Below are positions 27,620-35,734 of a DNA stretch of 64,000 nucleotides, piece by piece. A program made the position numbers and the translations under genes. Source of the DNA: Pseudoduganella guangdongensis (lineage in GTDB: Bacteria; Pseudomonadota; Gammaproteobacteria; Burkholderiales; Burkholderiaceae_D); assembly GCF_009857475.1 (NCBI RefSeq), contig NZ_WWCJ01000005.1, positions 1 to 64,000 of the forward strand. The letters run 5' to 3'. The notes beneath the pieces were generated by a model. The model searched no databases. It saw only the letters and a list, made by a program, of their open reading frames with translations, and was not told the DNA's origin. Within the stretch, counting starts at the first letter, position 1; each line of letters begins with the position of its first letter.

Positions 27620-28459
27620 TCAGCTGCACGGCAAGGCGGGCTGGCGCTTGTCATCACGCGCATGGATCACGTCGCGGATGGCGTTGCTGACGACTTCGGG
27701 CGTGGCCAGCTGCATCTGGTGGTCGGAATCCACGATTACCTTGCAGGCCTTGGGGTACATGGCTTTGACCATAGTGCGCGTCTTGTCGTCGTTATTGGTC
27801 ACGCCCAGGTCCACCGGAATCGCGCCTGGCCCTTTCGGCACATTAATCAGCCGCACCATCGGGATCGCGTCATTCCATGGCAAGTCCAGCATGGTCTGGC
27901 CGGTGCTGTTGATCTGGTCCACTTCCGCCGCCATTGCCGCATTCATGAACAGGTTTTTCGCCCAGCGCGTCATGAGCGGAAAGTCCTCCGGCTTCTTGAT
28001 GATGCCGGGGTAGAGCGCATCGACCAGCACCACGCCCTGGACTTCCTGCGGATAGCTGCGCGCATACATTTGCATGTACAGGCCGCCCAGCGAGTGGCCC
28101 ACCAGCACGTACGGCGGCTGCAAGCCTTGCTCGCGCAGCAGTTGGCGCAGTTCCTCCACCACGGTTTTTCCGTCGCGCGGCGTGGAAGGTTTATCGCTCT
28201 TGCCGTAACCCGGGCGGTTGTAGGCGAATACGGTCGCCTCGTTCGCCACCTCGGCAATCACCTTGTCCCATTTATCGAGCGTGCTGCGCGAACCGTTCTC
28301 GAAGACGACCGTGGGCACGTTGCCCGCCTTGTGTATCTTGAGCACTTCGACCTTGCGGCCACCCACCTCCTGCAGCAGCGCTGCGTTAGCGGCGGAGGCA
28401 GAGGCGGCGGCTGCGAACATCAAGGCCAGGGCGGCGGCCAGTTGGCGCGGAACGGTCAT
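27620..28459 (-). CDS. Secreted alpha/beta hydrolase
   Basis: This 279-residue protein has a signal peptide (about 1-24, ASASAANA region) and the alpha/beta-hydrolase features: oxyanion strand TVVFENGSRSTLDKW, nucleophile Ser in LVGHSLGGLYMQ, an acid after the sixth strand, and the catalytic His in VDSDHQMQL. It resembles esterase or lipase-like hydrolases of unknown substrate. The start at 28459 follows GGAGA; an ATG at 28471 overlaps that site. Confidence 0.88.
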   Translation of the reverse strand: MTVPRQLAAALALMFAAAASASAANAALLQEVGGRKVEVLKIHKAGNVPTVVFENGSRSTLDKWDKVIAEVANEATVFAYNRPGYGKSDKPSTPRDGKTVVEELRQLLREQGLQPPYVLVGHSLGGLYMQMYARSYPQEVQGVVLVDALYPGIIKKPEDFPLMTRWAKNLFMNAAMAAEVDQINSTGQTMLDLPWNDAIPMVRLINVPKGPGAIPVDLGVTNNDDKTRTMVKAMYPKACKVIVDSDHQMQLATPEVVSNAIRDVIHARDDKRQPALPCS

Positions 28460-28509
28460 GCGATTCTCCATGGTTTGTGTTGGACGCCATTCTGGAGCGC
28501 TGTGCCGCA

Positions 28510-28544
28510 CAATTCCCGCGCCGTGCGACAGGGCGTGGGAATTG
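28510..28544. other. Long hairpin in a divergent intergenic region
   Basis: CAATTCCCGCGCC (28510-28522) and GGCGTGGGAATTG (28532-28544) pair over 13 bp (one G-U) with a 9-base loop. It lies between the divergent hydrolase and PRPP-synthase-like genes and has no T-tract, so it is an operator or an RNA structure rather than a clear terminator. Confidence 0.5.
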
Positions 28545-28644
28545 CTGCCTGAATTGCAAGATTAACGGAATGGCGTTCCCCCTGCTGGGGCAACGATATG
28601 GGTAGGAGGTAGAATAAATAGTCACTAATCTGTGGGAGACCGAT

Positions 28645-29541
28645 ATGCCGCCAATCCTGTTCGCACTGCCTGGTAATGAAGCCTGCACCGCCCAACTTGC
28701 GGAACAGCTGGGCTGGGAGCAGGGCAGTTTGCAGGTGCGGCGGTTTCCGGACGGTGAGTCCTATGTCCGTTACCACTCGGACGTGAAAGGGCGCCAGGTT
28801 GTCCTGGTGTGCACCCTGGACCGGCCGGACGACCGCTTCATGCCCCTCTATTTCGCTGCCAGCATCGCGCGCGATCTGGGCGCGGCCAGTGTCGGCCTGG
28901 TGGCGCCCTACCTGGCGTATATGCGGCACGACGCCATCTTCAATCCGGGCGAGGGCATCACGTCGGCCCATTTTGCGCGCCTGGTGTCGGGCGTCTTCCA
29001 CTGGATGGTGACGATCGACCCGCACCTGCACCGCCACCACGACCTGGCCGAGATCTACACCATTCCCACCCGCGTGGTGCGCGCCGCACCGCTTATCTCG
29101 CAATGGATCGCCGCCAACGTGCCGCAGCCCCTGGTGATCGGACCCGATTCCGAAAGCGAGCAATGGGCGGCGGAAGTGGCGCGCGGCGCAGGCTGCCCCT
29201 GCATCGTGCTGGAAAAAGTCCGGCGCGGCGACCATGATGTGGAAGTCTCGGTGCCGGACACCGAACGCTGGCAGCACCACACGCCGGTCATCGTTGACGA
29301 TATTGCATCGACCGCGCGCACCATGATTGCCGCCGTCGGCCACGTGCGCAAAGCCGGCCTGCCGGCGCCGGTCTGCGTCGCCGTGCATCCGCTGTTCGCC
29401 GGCAGCGCCTACGAGGAGCTGGCGGCGGCCGGCGTGGCGCGCACCGCCAGCTGCGATACCGTTCCCCATGCCAGCAACGCCATCAATGTCGCATCCTTGC
29501 TCGCCCCGGCCCTGGCAGACATGACACGCGCCTCCGCCTAG
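28645..29541 (+). CDS. Ribose-phosphate pyrophosphokinase-like protein
   Basis: This 298-residue protein has PRPP-synthase motifs: the N-terminal FPDGESYVRY segment, YLAYMRHDAIFNPGEGIT (like the YxRQDKxFxPGE of non-classical enzymes), a catalytic-loop Lys in VLEKVRRGDHDVEV, and the PRPP-binding loop VIVDDIASTARTM. The Arg-Gln-Asp trio of the classical enzyme is altered to Arg-His-Asp. It is probably an accessory paralogue of the housekeeping prs, and its true substrate is uncertain. The gene begins at an ATG after GGGAGA. Confidence 0.85.
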   Translation: MPPILFALPGNEACTAQLAEQLGWEQGSLQVRRFPDGESYVRYHSDVKGRQVVLVCTLDRPDDRFMPLYFAASIARDLGAASVGLVAPYLAYMRHDAIFNPGEGITSAHFARLVSGVFHWMVTIDPHLHRHHDLAEIYTIPTRVVRAAPLISQWIAANVPQPLVIGPDSESEQWAAEVARGAGCPCIVLEKVRRGDHDVEVSVPDTERWQHHTPVIVDDIASTARTMIAAVGHVRKAGLPAPVCVAVHPLFAGSAYEELAAAGVARTASCDTVPHASNAINVASLLAPALADMTRASA

Positions 29542-29556
29542 GCTATATTCCTGCCT

Positions 29557-30279
29557 ATGTGGAATTGGATACGTAATTGGTACCGCAAGCTGCGCATGCC
29601 GGCAGCCTACCGCGCTTATGAGCGCGTGCTGCGTGCCGCCCACGAGGAGGAGGCGCGCCGCAAATTTTCGACCGTGCGCTACGAAGCACGCCTGCTGGCC
29701 GCCAACAAGGCGCTGGAAGAACGTGCCCAGCGCCGCTACGACATGCCGATCGCCAAACTGCAGCTGGAAGTGGTGGCGCTGGAAAAACAGATGGAATCGT
29801 GCCGCGCCCAGTTGGTCAATTTCGAGCGCCCCTTCCGCGACGAGTACCAGCTGCTGGAGGCTGAAATGGCCTTGCTGGGCGAGCGCCGCCGCCAGGCCTA
29901 TGCCGACAAGGACGCCGCCGCCATCGAAGAAGTCAACGGCGAGATCGCCGAGCTGCAAAAGCGGACCAACGCTGTGCGCGGCGACCTGGCGGTGCAAACG
30001 GATTTACGCAGCCAGGGCCTGACTCCGGAAAAACTGCGCCGCACCGTGCAACGCTGCGAAGCGCGCCTGCAAGCCGTGCAGGACGAGCAGGAGGGCTTGC
30101 GCCGCGAGAAGGCCAACTACCTGCACCACTCGCCCGACCGCGCCGAGATCGACGCCATCGAGCGCGACATGACGGCCCTGGAACGCCGCCATATCCAGTA
30201 CTTGCGCGACTTCGACGCGCCGGCCGAGCGCCGCCGCCGCGAACGCGAGCACGAACAAGCCTGGCTCAACGGCGCTTAG
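29557..30279 (+). CDS. Uncharacterised coiled-coil protein
   Basis: This 240-residue protein is almost entirely charged helix: heptad-rich stretches run from about residue 30 to 235 with many Arg, Glu, Gln and Ala. It starts MWNWIRNWYRKLRMP, a Trp-rich basic end that could lie on a membrane. No signal peptide or known domain is recognised. It lies 15 bp after the PRPP-synthase-like gene and is probably co-transcribed. Confidence 0.75.
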   Translation: MWNWIRNWYRKLRMPAAYRAYERVLRAAHEEEARRKFSTVRYEARLLAANKALEERAQRRYDMPIAKLQLEVVALEKQMESCRAQLVNFERPFRDEYQLLEAEMALLGERRRQAYADKDAAAIEEVNGEIAELQKRTNAVRGDLAVQTDLRSQGLTPEKLRRTVQRCEARLQAVQDEQEGLRREKANYLHHSPDRAEIDAIERDMTALERRHIQYLRDFDAPAERRRREREHEQAWLNGA

Positions 30280-30402
30280 AGCCGCTTAATCGCCCAACCT
30301 TTAATCTGCATCAATCCCGCGCGCGTTCGCGCCGGCGGCCTGCTGCCTATACTTGGTCTGTCGCGCCGTGCCTTCGCATGGCGGATTGTCGGGAGACGGG
30401 CC

Positions 30403-30969
30403 ATGCGCAACCATTCCCTGAGCGGCAATATCGCGGCGGTGCTGCGCCGCTGCAAAGAGCTGGAGTCGTCCATGCGGAAGGTGGGTATCCCGGCCTTCCT
30501 CGCCTGCCTGCCGGTGACCCTGCTGGCGCTGCAGTACGCGCTGATGCTGCGGGAAAAGAACGCCGGCATCAGCCGCATCAGCGGCAAGATCGAAGGCTGG
30601 ACTGCAACCGTGCGCGAGCTCTCGGCCCACGAGCACGGCCGCAGCGAGTTTATCGACCTGGACCGCAAGATGCGTGGCGACATCGAAGGCGCCTGCGAAT
30701 CCATGCGCGCCTTGCGCGACTTGTGCGTGGAGATTTGCGCCATGTTCAGCGCCTTCGGCTACGAATCAGGCATGTTGCGGCGCTGCCGCGACCGCTTTGA
30801 CACGGCGGTGAACGAGGCATGCCGCCGCTCGCAATTGCTGATGACGGCGGTGGACGAGCATGACCGCCGCGCGCTGGCCATCCGCCAGCAGGAGCATGCC
30901 ATCCAGCAGGCGGGCGCGGCCAGCGCGGCCGCCCATGCCGCCCGCGTGGCCGCCGGCCTCGACGCTTAA
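30403..30969 (+). CDS. Uncharacterised protein with one membrane segment
   Basis: This 188-residue protein has a hydrophobic helix near residues 27-49 (VGIPAFLACLPVTLLALQYALML) and then a long helical region with several cysteines (about residues 75-145). The end is Ala-rich. I do not recognise a family. It has its own leader of 123 bp, where TATACT could serve as a -10. Its stop codon overlaps that of the convergent alcohol-dehydrogenase gene. Confidence 0.7.
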   Translation: MRNHSLSGNIAAVLRRCKELESSMRKVGIPAFLACLPVTLLALQYALMLREKNAGISRISGKIEGWTATVRELSAHEHGRSEFIDLDRKMRGDIEGACESMRALRDLCVEICAMFSAFGYESGMLRRCRDRFDTAVNEACRRSQLLMTAVDEHDRRALAIRQQEHAIQQAGAASAAAHAARVAAGLDA

Positions 30970-31982
30970 AAGCCTTCCAGCACAATCTTGCCGCGAGCGC
31001 GGTTGCTTTCCAGCAGGGCGTGCGCGCGCTTCAGGTTGGCGGCGTTGATGCTGCCGAAGCGCTCCCCCAGTGTTGTCTTCAGCACGCCGCTATCCACCAG
31101 GCGCGCCACATCGTTCAGCAGCGCGTGCTGCTGCGCCATGTCCTCGGTTTCGAACATGGAGCGGGTGAACATGAATTCCCAGTGCAGGGATACGCTCTTG
31201 CGTTTCAGCAGGCTGACGTTGACCTGGGCCGGATCGTCGATCAGGGCCAGCTTGCCTTGCGGTGCCACCAGCTCCGCCAGCGCGCCGAAGTGGCGCTCGG
31301 TTTCGTTCAGGCTGGCGATGTAGTTGACCGGCGGCAGGCCAAGGCGGCGCATTTCTTCCTCCAGTGGCTTGCTGTGGTCGATCACGTGGTGCGCGCCCAA
31401 CGATTTGACCCAGTCCGCCGTCTCGGGACGCGATGCCGTGCCGATCACGGTCAGCCCGGTCAGCTGGCGTGCCAGTTGCACCAGGATCGAGCCGACACCG
31501 CCGGCGGCGCCCGTGACCAGCAGCGATTTGCCCGCTTCGCGCGCCGAATCGCGGCTGACGCCGAGCCGGTCGAACAGCAGTTCCCAGGCGGTGATCGCGG
31601 TCAGGGGCAGGGCGGCGGCTTCCGCGAAGCTGAGCTTGGCAGGCTTGTGGCCGGCGATGCGTTCGTCCACCAGGTGCAGTTCGGCATTGGTGCCGGCGCG
31701 GGTCAGGGCGCCCGCGTACCAGACTTCATCGCCGACCTTGAACAGGGTCACGTCGGGGCCGATGGCGCGCACGATGCCGCTGGCGTCCCAGCCCAGCACC
31801 TTGTCCTCACCCGCTGCAGGGGCGACGTTGCGGCGGATCTTGGTGTCGACCGGGTTGACGGAAACGGCTTTGATTTCCACCAGCAGGTCGCGCCCGGTGG
31901 CCACCGGGGCGGGCAGCTCCACGTCCAGCAGGGCGTCCGGGTGATCGATAGGCAGAGAGGCGCGGTAGGCAACAGCTTTCAT
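30966..31982 (-). CDS. Zinc-type alcohol dehydrogenase-like / quinone oxidoreductase
   Basis: This 338-residue protein belongs to the medium-chain dehydrogenase family. It has the GroES-like front (VSVNPVDTKIRRN, VLGWDASGIV), the NADPH-binding GAAGGVGSILVQLARQL motif and C-terminal GKIVLEGF. The usual zinc ligands are missing, as in the zinc-independent YogA/quinone-reductase branch. It is divergent from a LysR regulator with a 94-bp gap that holds an inverted repeat, so it is probably that regulator's target. Confidence 0.92.
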   Translation of the reverse strand: MKAVAYRASLPIDHPDALLDVELPAPVATGRDLLVEIKAVSVNPVDTKIRRNVAPAAGEDKVLGWDASGIVRAIGPDVTLFKVGDEVWYAGALTRAGTNAELHLVDERIAGHKPAKLSFAEAAALPLTAITAWELLFDRLGVSRDSAREAGKSLLVTGAAGGVGSILVQLARQLTGLTVIGTASRPETADWVKSLGAHHVIDHSKPLEEEMRRLGLPPVNYIASLNETERHFGALAELVAPQGKLALIDDPAQVNVSLLKRKSVSLHWEFMFTRSMFETEDMAQQHALLNDVARLVDSGVLKTTLGERFGSINAANLKRAHALLESNRARGKIVLEGF

Positions 31983-32006
31983 TTCGGGTGTCCTTCTAAA
32001 AAAGTA

Positions 32007-32032
32007 GCGATGGATGCATCTTGGACCATCGC
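32007..32032. promoter_or_regulatory. Inverted repeat between oxidoreductase and LysR genes
   Basis: GCGATGG (32007-32013) and CCATCGC (32026-32032) are perfect 7-bp inverted arms 12 bases apart, with an inner palindrome GATGCATC at 32013-32020. It is a candidate LysR-type binding site. Confidence 0.45.
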
Positions 32033-32076
32033 GGCTTCAAGAAAAAGACTAAAATCAACGAAACACTTTCAATGAA

Positions 32077-32982
32077 ATGCTGATAATGCTGCGCCTGGAC
32101 GACCTCGATATCTTTGTCTGCACTGCCGACCAGGGCAGCCTGTCGGCCGCCGCGCGCGCCCTCGATATTTCTCCCGCCCTGGCCAGTGCCGCCCTGAAAC
32201 GCCTGGAAGAAAGCCTGCAGTTGCGCTTGTTCGCGCGCACCACGCGCTCGCTGCGCCTGACGCCGGAAGGCGAGCAGTACCTGCGCCACGCGCGCGAGGC
32301 AGTGCGGCAGCTGCGGGAGGGCTATGAGGCAATACGGCAAGGCCAGCAGGAACTGGCCGGTTTGCTGAAGATTTCGATGCCATCCGACGTGGGGCGCAAT
32401 GTGCTGCTGCCCTGGCTCGACGGCTTCCAGGCGGCGTACCCGGCCATCAGCCTGCAGTTATTCGTCAGCGACCGCGTGGCCGATATGTACCGACAGCCAG
32501 TCGACCTGGCCCTGCGTTACGGGAAACTGGATGATTCCAGCCTGGTGGCCATGCCGATTGCAGCGGCGAACCGGCGCGTGCTGGTGGCCGCGCCCGCCTA
32601 TCTGCGCCAGCACGGCAGTCCGGCCAACCTGGACGAGCTGACGCGGCACAACTGCCTGCGCTTCGCGCTGGATGACATGCTGTATGACAGGTGGGCCTTC
32701 CCGGCCCAGGGCAAGGTAGTCCAGGTGCGCGGCAATCGCAGTAGCGACGATGCCGACCTGGTGCGCCGCTGGGCACTTGCAGGGCAGGGGATTGCCTATA
32801 AATCACGGTTGGACGTGACCGCCGACCTGAAAGCCGGCCGCTTGCAGTTGTTGCTACCGGATGTAATGGGTGAAGAGGTGCCATTACATCTGGTTTGCAT
32901 GCATCGCTCGCAGGTCACGCCCGTCGTGATTCGTTTGCGCGACTATTTGCGCGCTCAGTATGAACAGCTGTGCGAGACTTAG
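32077..32982 (+). CDS. LysR family transcriptional regulator
   Basis: This 301-residue protein has the LysR helix-turn-helix at its N-terminus (LDDLDIFVCTADQGSLSAAARALDISPALASAALKRLEESL) read in segments, RTTRSLRLTPEGEQYL, and a substrate-binding domain to about residue 295. It resembles the CrgA-like group. A start at the ATG at 32086 is also possible, and neither has a good ribosome site. It is divergent from the oxidoreductase gene. Confidence 0.93.
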   Translation: MLIMLRLDDLDIFVCTADQGSLSAAARALDISPALASAALKRLEESLQLRLFARTTRSLRLTPEGEQYLRHAREAVRQLREGYEAIRQGQQELAGLLKISMPSDVGRNVLLPWLDGFQAAYPAISLQLFVSDRVADMYRQPVDLALRYGKLDDSSLVAMPIAAANRRVLVAAPAYLRQHGSPANLDELTRHNCLRFALDDMLYDRWAFPAQGKVVQVRGNRSSDDADLVRRWALAGQGIAYKSRLDVTADLKAGRLQLLLPDVMGEEVPLHLVCMHRSQVTPVVIRLRDYLRAQYEQLCET

Positions 32983-33206
32983 TACCCGGCCTTGGAGAAA
33001 ATCAGCAGCCAGCGGCTGAACAGCAGTACTTCCAGGTGGCCTGGCTGCACGCCGGTATCGCATTCGATGATCGGGTTCACCGCATAGAAGCGCTTGCGGA
33101 AATCACGGCACACCAGCACTTCACGTTTGCCGAAGCGAACCAGGAAAGACATAGGGGCATATTCCAGGCCAAAGCGGGAGCCGAAGGTGCTGTTCATCGT
33201 GGTCAT
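32979..33206 (-). CDS. Small unknown protein, predicted SOS-inducible
   Basis: This 75-residue protein has no family I recognise. It has a mixed front (MTTMNSTFGSRFGLEYAP), a central segment with FLVRFGKREVLVCRDF, and a hydrophobic end (LEVLLFSRWLLIFSKAGY). The start at 33206 follows AAGGA 9 bases upstream. A perfect LexA-type box lies about 53 bp upstream and covers the likely -35 region, so DNA damage should induce it. Its last 4 bases overlap the end of the convergent lysR gene. Confidence 0.75.
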   Translation of the reverse strand: MTTMNSTFGSRFGLEYAPMSFLVRFGKREVLVCRDFRKRFYAVNPIIECDTGVQPGHLEVLLFSRWLLIFSKAGY

Positions 33207-33258
33207 GACTGAATCCTTTTGCTGTGATGTGTTTAACGAGTCATCAGAATAACACAAA

Positions 33259-33278
33259 TACTGTATGAATCAACAGTA
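33259..33278 (-). promoter_or_regulatory. LexA (SOS) box
   Basis: TACTGTATGAATCAACAGTA fits the SOS box CTGT-N8-ACAG with both flanking TA pairs. On the minus strand it overlaps TTGATT, which is followed 16 bp later by TATTCT, a plausible -35/-10 pair for the 75-residue gene. The divergent PAP2 gene starts 49 bp away on the other side. Confidence 0.8.
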
Positions 33279-33326
33279 CTGGATGAAAAATCAGGTTTTT
33301 TTGCTAATCGTTGTTTTTGGAGCACT

Positions 33327-33995
33327 ATGAGAGATTCAATCCGCTTGCCGCTGCACCTGGTGGCCGGCTTTGCCTTGCTGGTCCTGGCCGCCGCCGCCTT
33401 CCACGCCATTGCCGGTGCCGCGCTCGGCCCCGGCGCGCAACTGGCGGCGCTTGATGCGGCGGTGGCCCACTGGCTGTACGCGCGCGCCAGCGAGCCCCTG
33501 ACCAGCATGGTGATGGTGTTCACCCACCTCCATAGCACGGCCGGCATCGCTTTCCTGTCCCTGCTGCTGGCCTGGCATTTGTGGCGGCGCCAGGCGCGCT
33601 ATTGGATGCTGACCCTGGCGCTGGCCGTGCCGCCCGGCATGCTGCTGAATGTCCTGCTGAAGCACAGCTACCAGCGGGCGCGGCCCAGCTTCGATGCGCC
33701 CTTGCTGACCTTGTCCACGTATAGTTTCCCCAGCGGCCACGCCCTGGCCGCCACCGTGTTTTACGGCGTGCTGGCTTGCTATCTGTGGACCTGCGCGCAA
33801 AGCAGGGCCCAACGCGCTGGCGTGGCGCTGGGGGCGGTGCTGATGGTGGGCCTGGTGGCGTTCAGCCGGCTTTACCTCGGCGTGCATTACCTGACCGATG
33901 TGGTGGCCGGCGTGGCGGAAGGGCTGGGCTGGCTGGCCGTGTGCGTGACGGCGGTTTCCAGCCTGCGCCGCCACCGTGAGCGGGGGCTGGCATGA
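33327..33995 (+). CDS. PAP2 family phosphatase
   Basis: This 222-residue membrane protein has about six helices and the three acid-phosphatase motifs: KHSYQRARP, SFPSGH and SRLYLGVHYLTD, with catalytic His residues in the last two. Such enzymes remove phosphate from lipid phosphates such as phosphatidate or undecaprenyl pyrophosphate. It overlaps the diacylglycerol-kinase-like gene by 4 bp, so a lipid phosphorylation/dephosphorylation pair is likely. Confidence 0.93.
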   Translation: MRDSIRLPLHLVAGFALLVLAAAAFHAIAGAALGPGAQLAALDAAVAHWLYARASEPLTSMVMVFTHLHSTAGIAFLSLLLAWHLWRRQARYWMLTLALAVPPGMLLNVLLKHSYQRARPSFDAPLLTLSTYSFPSGHALAATVFYGVLACYLWTCAQSRAQRAGVALGAVLMVGLVAFSRLYLGVHYLTDVVAGVAEGLGWLAVCVTAVSSLRRHRERGLA

Positions 33996-34894
33996 GCAGC
34001 ATGGCCGTGATCGTGAATGCCGGCGCCGGCGCTGGTTACGAACCGGGCTGGCAGGCAACGCTGGTCCAGCGCTTTGCCGACCACGGCTTGCAGGCCGAGG
34101 TGACGCTGGCGGTGGATGCCAACCACATGCTGGAGTCGGCGCGCGCGGCGCTGGCGGCCGGTGCGCGCGTGGTGGTGGCTGGCGGCGGCGATGGCACCAT
34201 CAACGCCGTTGCCTCGGTGGTGCTGGATAGCGGCGCCGTGTTTGGCGTGCTGCCGATGGGGACCCTGAACCATTTCGCGCGCGACCTCGGCCTGCCGCCG
34301 CAGCTTGATGCGGCCATTGCCACCTTGGCGGCGGGCCATGTGACGCGGATCGATGTGGGCGAAGTCAATGGCCGTATCTTCCTGAATAACTCCAGCCTTG
34401 GCCTGTATCCCGACATCGTGCGCGACCGGCAGCGGCAGCAGCGCCGCCTGGGGCGCGGCAAATGGACCGCGTTCGGCTGGGCCACGCTGGCGGCGTTGCG
34501 GCGCTTTCCCTTCCTTAGCGTGCGGCTGGCCGTGGGCGATGCCGACCATGCGCGGCGCACGCCTTTCGTCTTTATCGGTAACAATGAATACCAGATGGAA
34601 GGCTTCAATATCGGCGAACGGGCGCGCATCAATGGCGGTATGCTGAGCGTATATGTGGCGCAGCGGCCAACCCGCTTTGGTTTGCTGAAGCTGGCCCTGC
34701 GTGCCTTGTTTGGCCGCCTGCGCCAGGCGCGCGAGTTCGATGTTTTCCAGGCGCGTGAGATGACTATCGAAACGCGCCATCGCCGCTTGCGTGTGGCGAC
34801 CGATGGTGAAGTGACGGTGATGGCGCCGCCGCTGCGCTATCGCATCCGTCCGGCGGCCCTGTCGGTGATCGTGCCTCGTCCACAGGAGGAATGA
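33992..34894 (+). CDS. Diacylglycerol kinase-like lipid kinase (YegS family)
   Basis: This 300-residue protein has the DAGK catalytic domain with VVVAGGGDGTINAVAS (GGGDG motif), LPMGTLNHFARDLG and the C-terminal DGEVTVM segment. Family members phosphorylate diacylglycerol or related lipids. It overlaps both neighbours by 4 bp (PAP2 before, phosphoesterase after), so the three proteins are translated together and probably work on the same lipid pool. Confidence 0.93.
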   Translation: MSSMAVIVNAGAGAGYEPGWQATLVQRFADHGLQAEVTLAVDANHMLESARAALAAGARVVVAGGGDGTINAVASVVLDSGAVFGVLPMGTLNHFARDLGLPPQLDAAIATLAAGHVTRIDVGEVNGRIFLNNSSLGLYPDIVRDRQRQQRRLGRGKWTAFGWATLAALRRFPFLSVRLAVGDADHARRTPFVFIGNNEYQMEGFNIGERARINGGMLSVYVAQRPTRFGLLKLALRALFGRLRQAREFDVFQAREMTIETRHRRLRVATDGEVTVMAPPLRYRIRPAALSVIVPRPQEE

Positions 34895-35703
34895 TGCGAA
34901 CCCTGGTCCATATCTCCGACCTGCATTTCGGCCGTATCGATACGCAGTTGCTGGCGCCCTTGCGCACCTTGATCGGCGATCTGCGGCCGGACGTGGTGGT
35001 GGTGTCGGGCGACCTGACCCAGCGGGCCCGCAGCGCCCAGTTCCGCCAGGCGCGCCGGTACCTCGACACGTTGCCGATGCCGCAGATCGTGGTGCCGGGC
35101 AACCACGACGTCCCGCTCTACAACGTGGTGGCGCGCTTCTTCCAGCCGCTGGTCAAATACCGGCGTTACATCACGCGCGACCTGGCACCGGAGTATGTGG
35201 ATGACGAGATTGCGGTGCTGGGGCTGAACACGGCCCGTTCGCTGACGTTCAAGGATGGCCGCGTCAACCGGCGCCAGGTCGACTACCTGCGGCAGCGTTT
35301 TGCCCAACTGCCGCGCACGGTGACGCGGGTGGTGGTGACCCATCATCCCTTCGATTTGCCGCAACACCTGGACCACGATGACCTGGTGGACCGGGCGCCG
35401 ATGGCGATGGAGGCGTTTTCCCGCTGCGGGGTGGACTTGCTGCTGGCCGGGCACCTGCACACCAGCCACACGCACAATACGGAAGAACGCTACGAGATGG
35501 ATGGCTACGCGGCGCTGGTGGTGCAGGCCGGCACCGCCACCTCGACCCGCAGCCGGGGCGAGACCAACTCATTCAATGTGCTGCGCGTTGAGCATGATGC
35601 GATCCAGGTCCAGCGCTATGCCTGGAGCGAGGGAAGCGGCTTCATCCTCGCCGCCACCGACAACTTCCGCCGCCAGGGCGACGTCTGGCGCCCTGCTGCC
35701 TAG
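34891..35703 (+). CDS. Calcineurin-type metallophosphoesterase
   Basis: This 270-residue protein shows all metal-site motifs in order: ISDLHFGR, VSGDLTQRAR, VPGNHDVP, a His in VVTHHPFD and GHLHTSHTH. It is soluble with no signal peptide, so it acts in the cytoplasm, possibly as a lipid or nucleotide phosphoesterase of the CpdA/LpxH-related kind. AGGAGGA precedes ATGATG, so either ATG may be used. It is the last gene of the three-gene lipid unit. Confidence 0.93.
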   Translation: MMRTLVHISDLHFGRIDTQLLAPLRTLIGDLRPDVVVVSGDLTQRARSAQFRQARRYLDTLPMPQIVVPGNHDVPLYNVVARFFQPLVKYRRYITRDLAPEYVDDEIAVLGLNTARSLTFKDGRVNRRQVDYLRQRFAQLPRTVTRVVVTHHPFDLPQHLDHDDLVDRAPMAMEAFSRCGVDLLLAGHLHTSHTHNTEERYEMDGYAALVVQAGTATSTRSRGETNSFNVLRVEHDAIQVQRYAWSEGSGFILAATDNFRRQGDVWRPAA

Positions 35704-35734
35704 AATACGCCCAGCACTTCCAAACGATCAAACG

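Noticed and set aside
28504..28514. TGTGCCGCACA as a further regulon site
   Set aside because: The half-sites are only 11 bp overall instead of 16, so the dimer spacing is wrong.
33327..33995. PAP2 phosphatase as the main SOS target
   Set aside because: The LexA box overlaps a plausible -35/-10 pair only on the strand of the 75-residue gene; no comparable promoter is seen toward the PAP2 gene, though it cannot be excluded.
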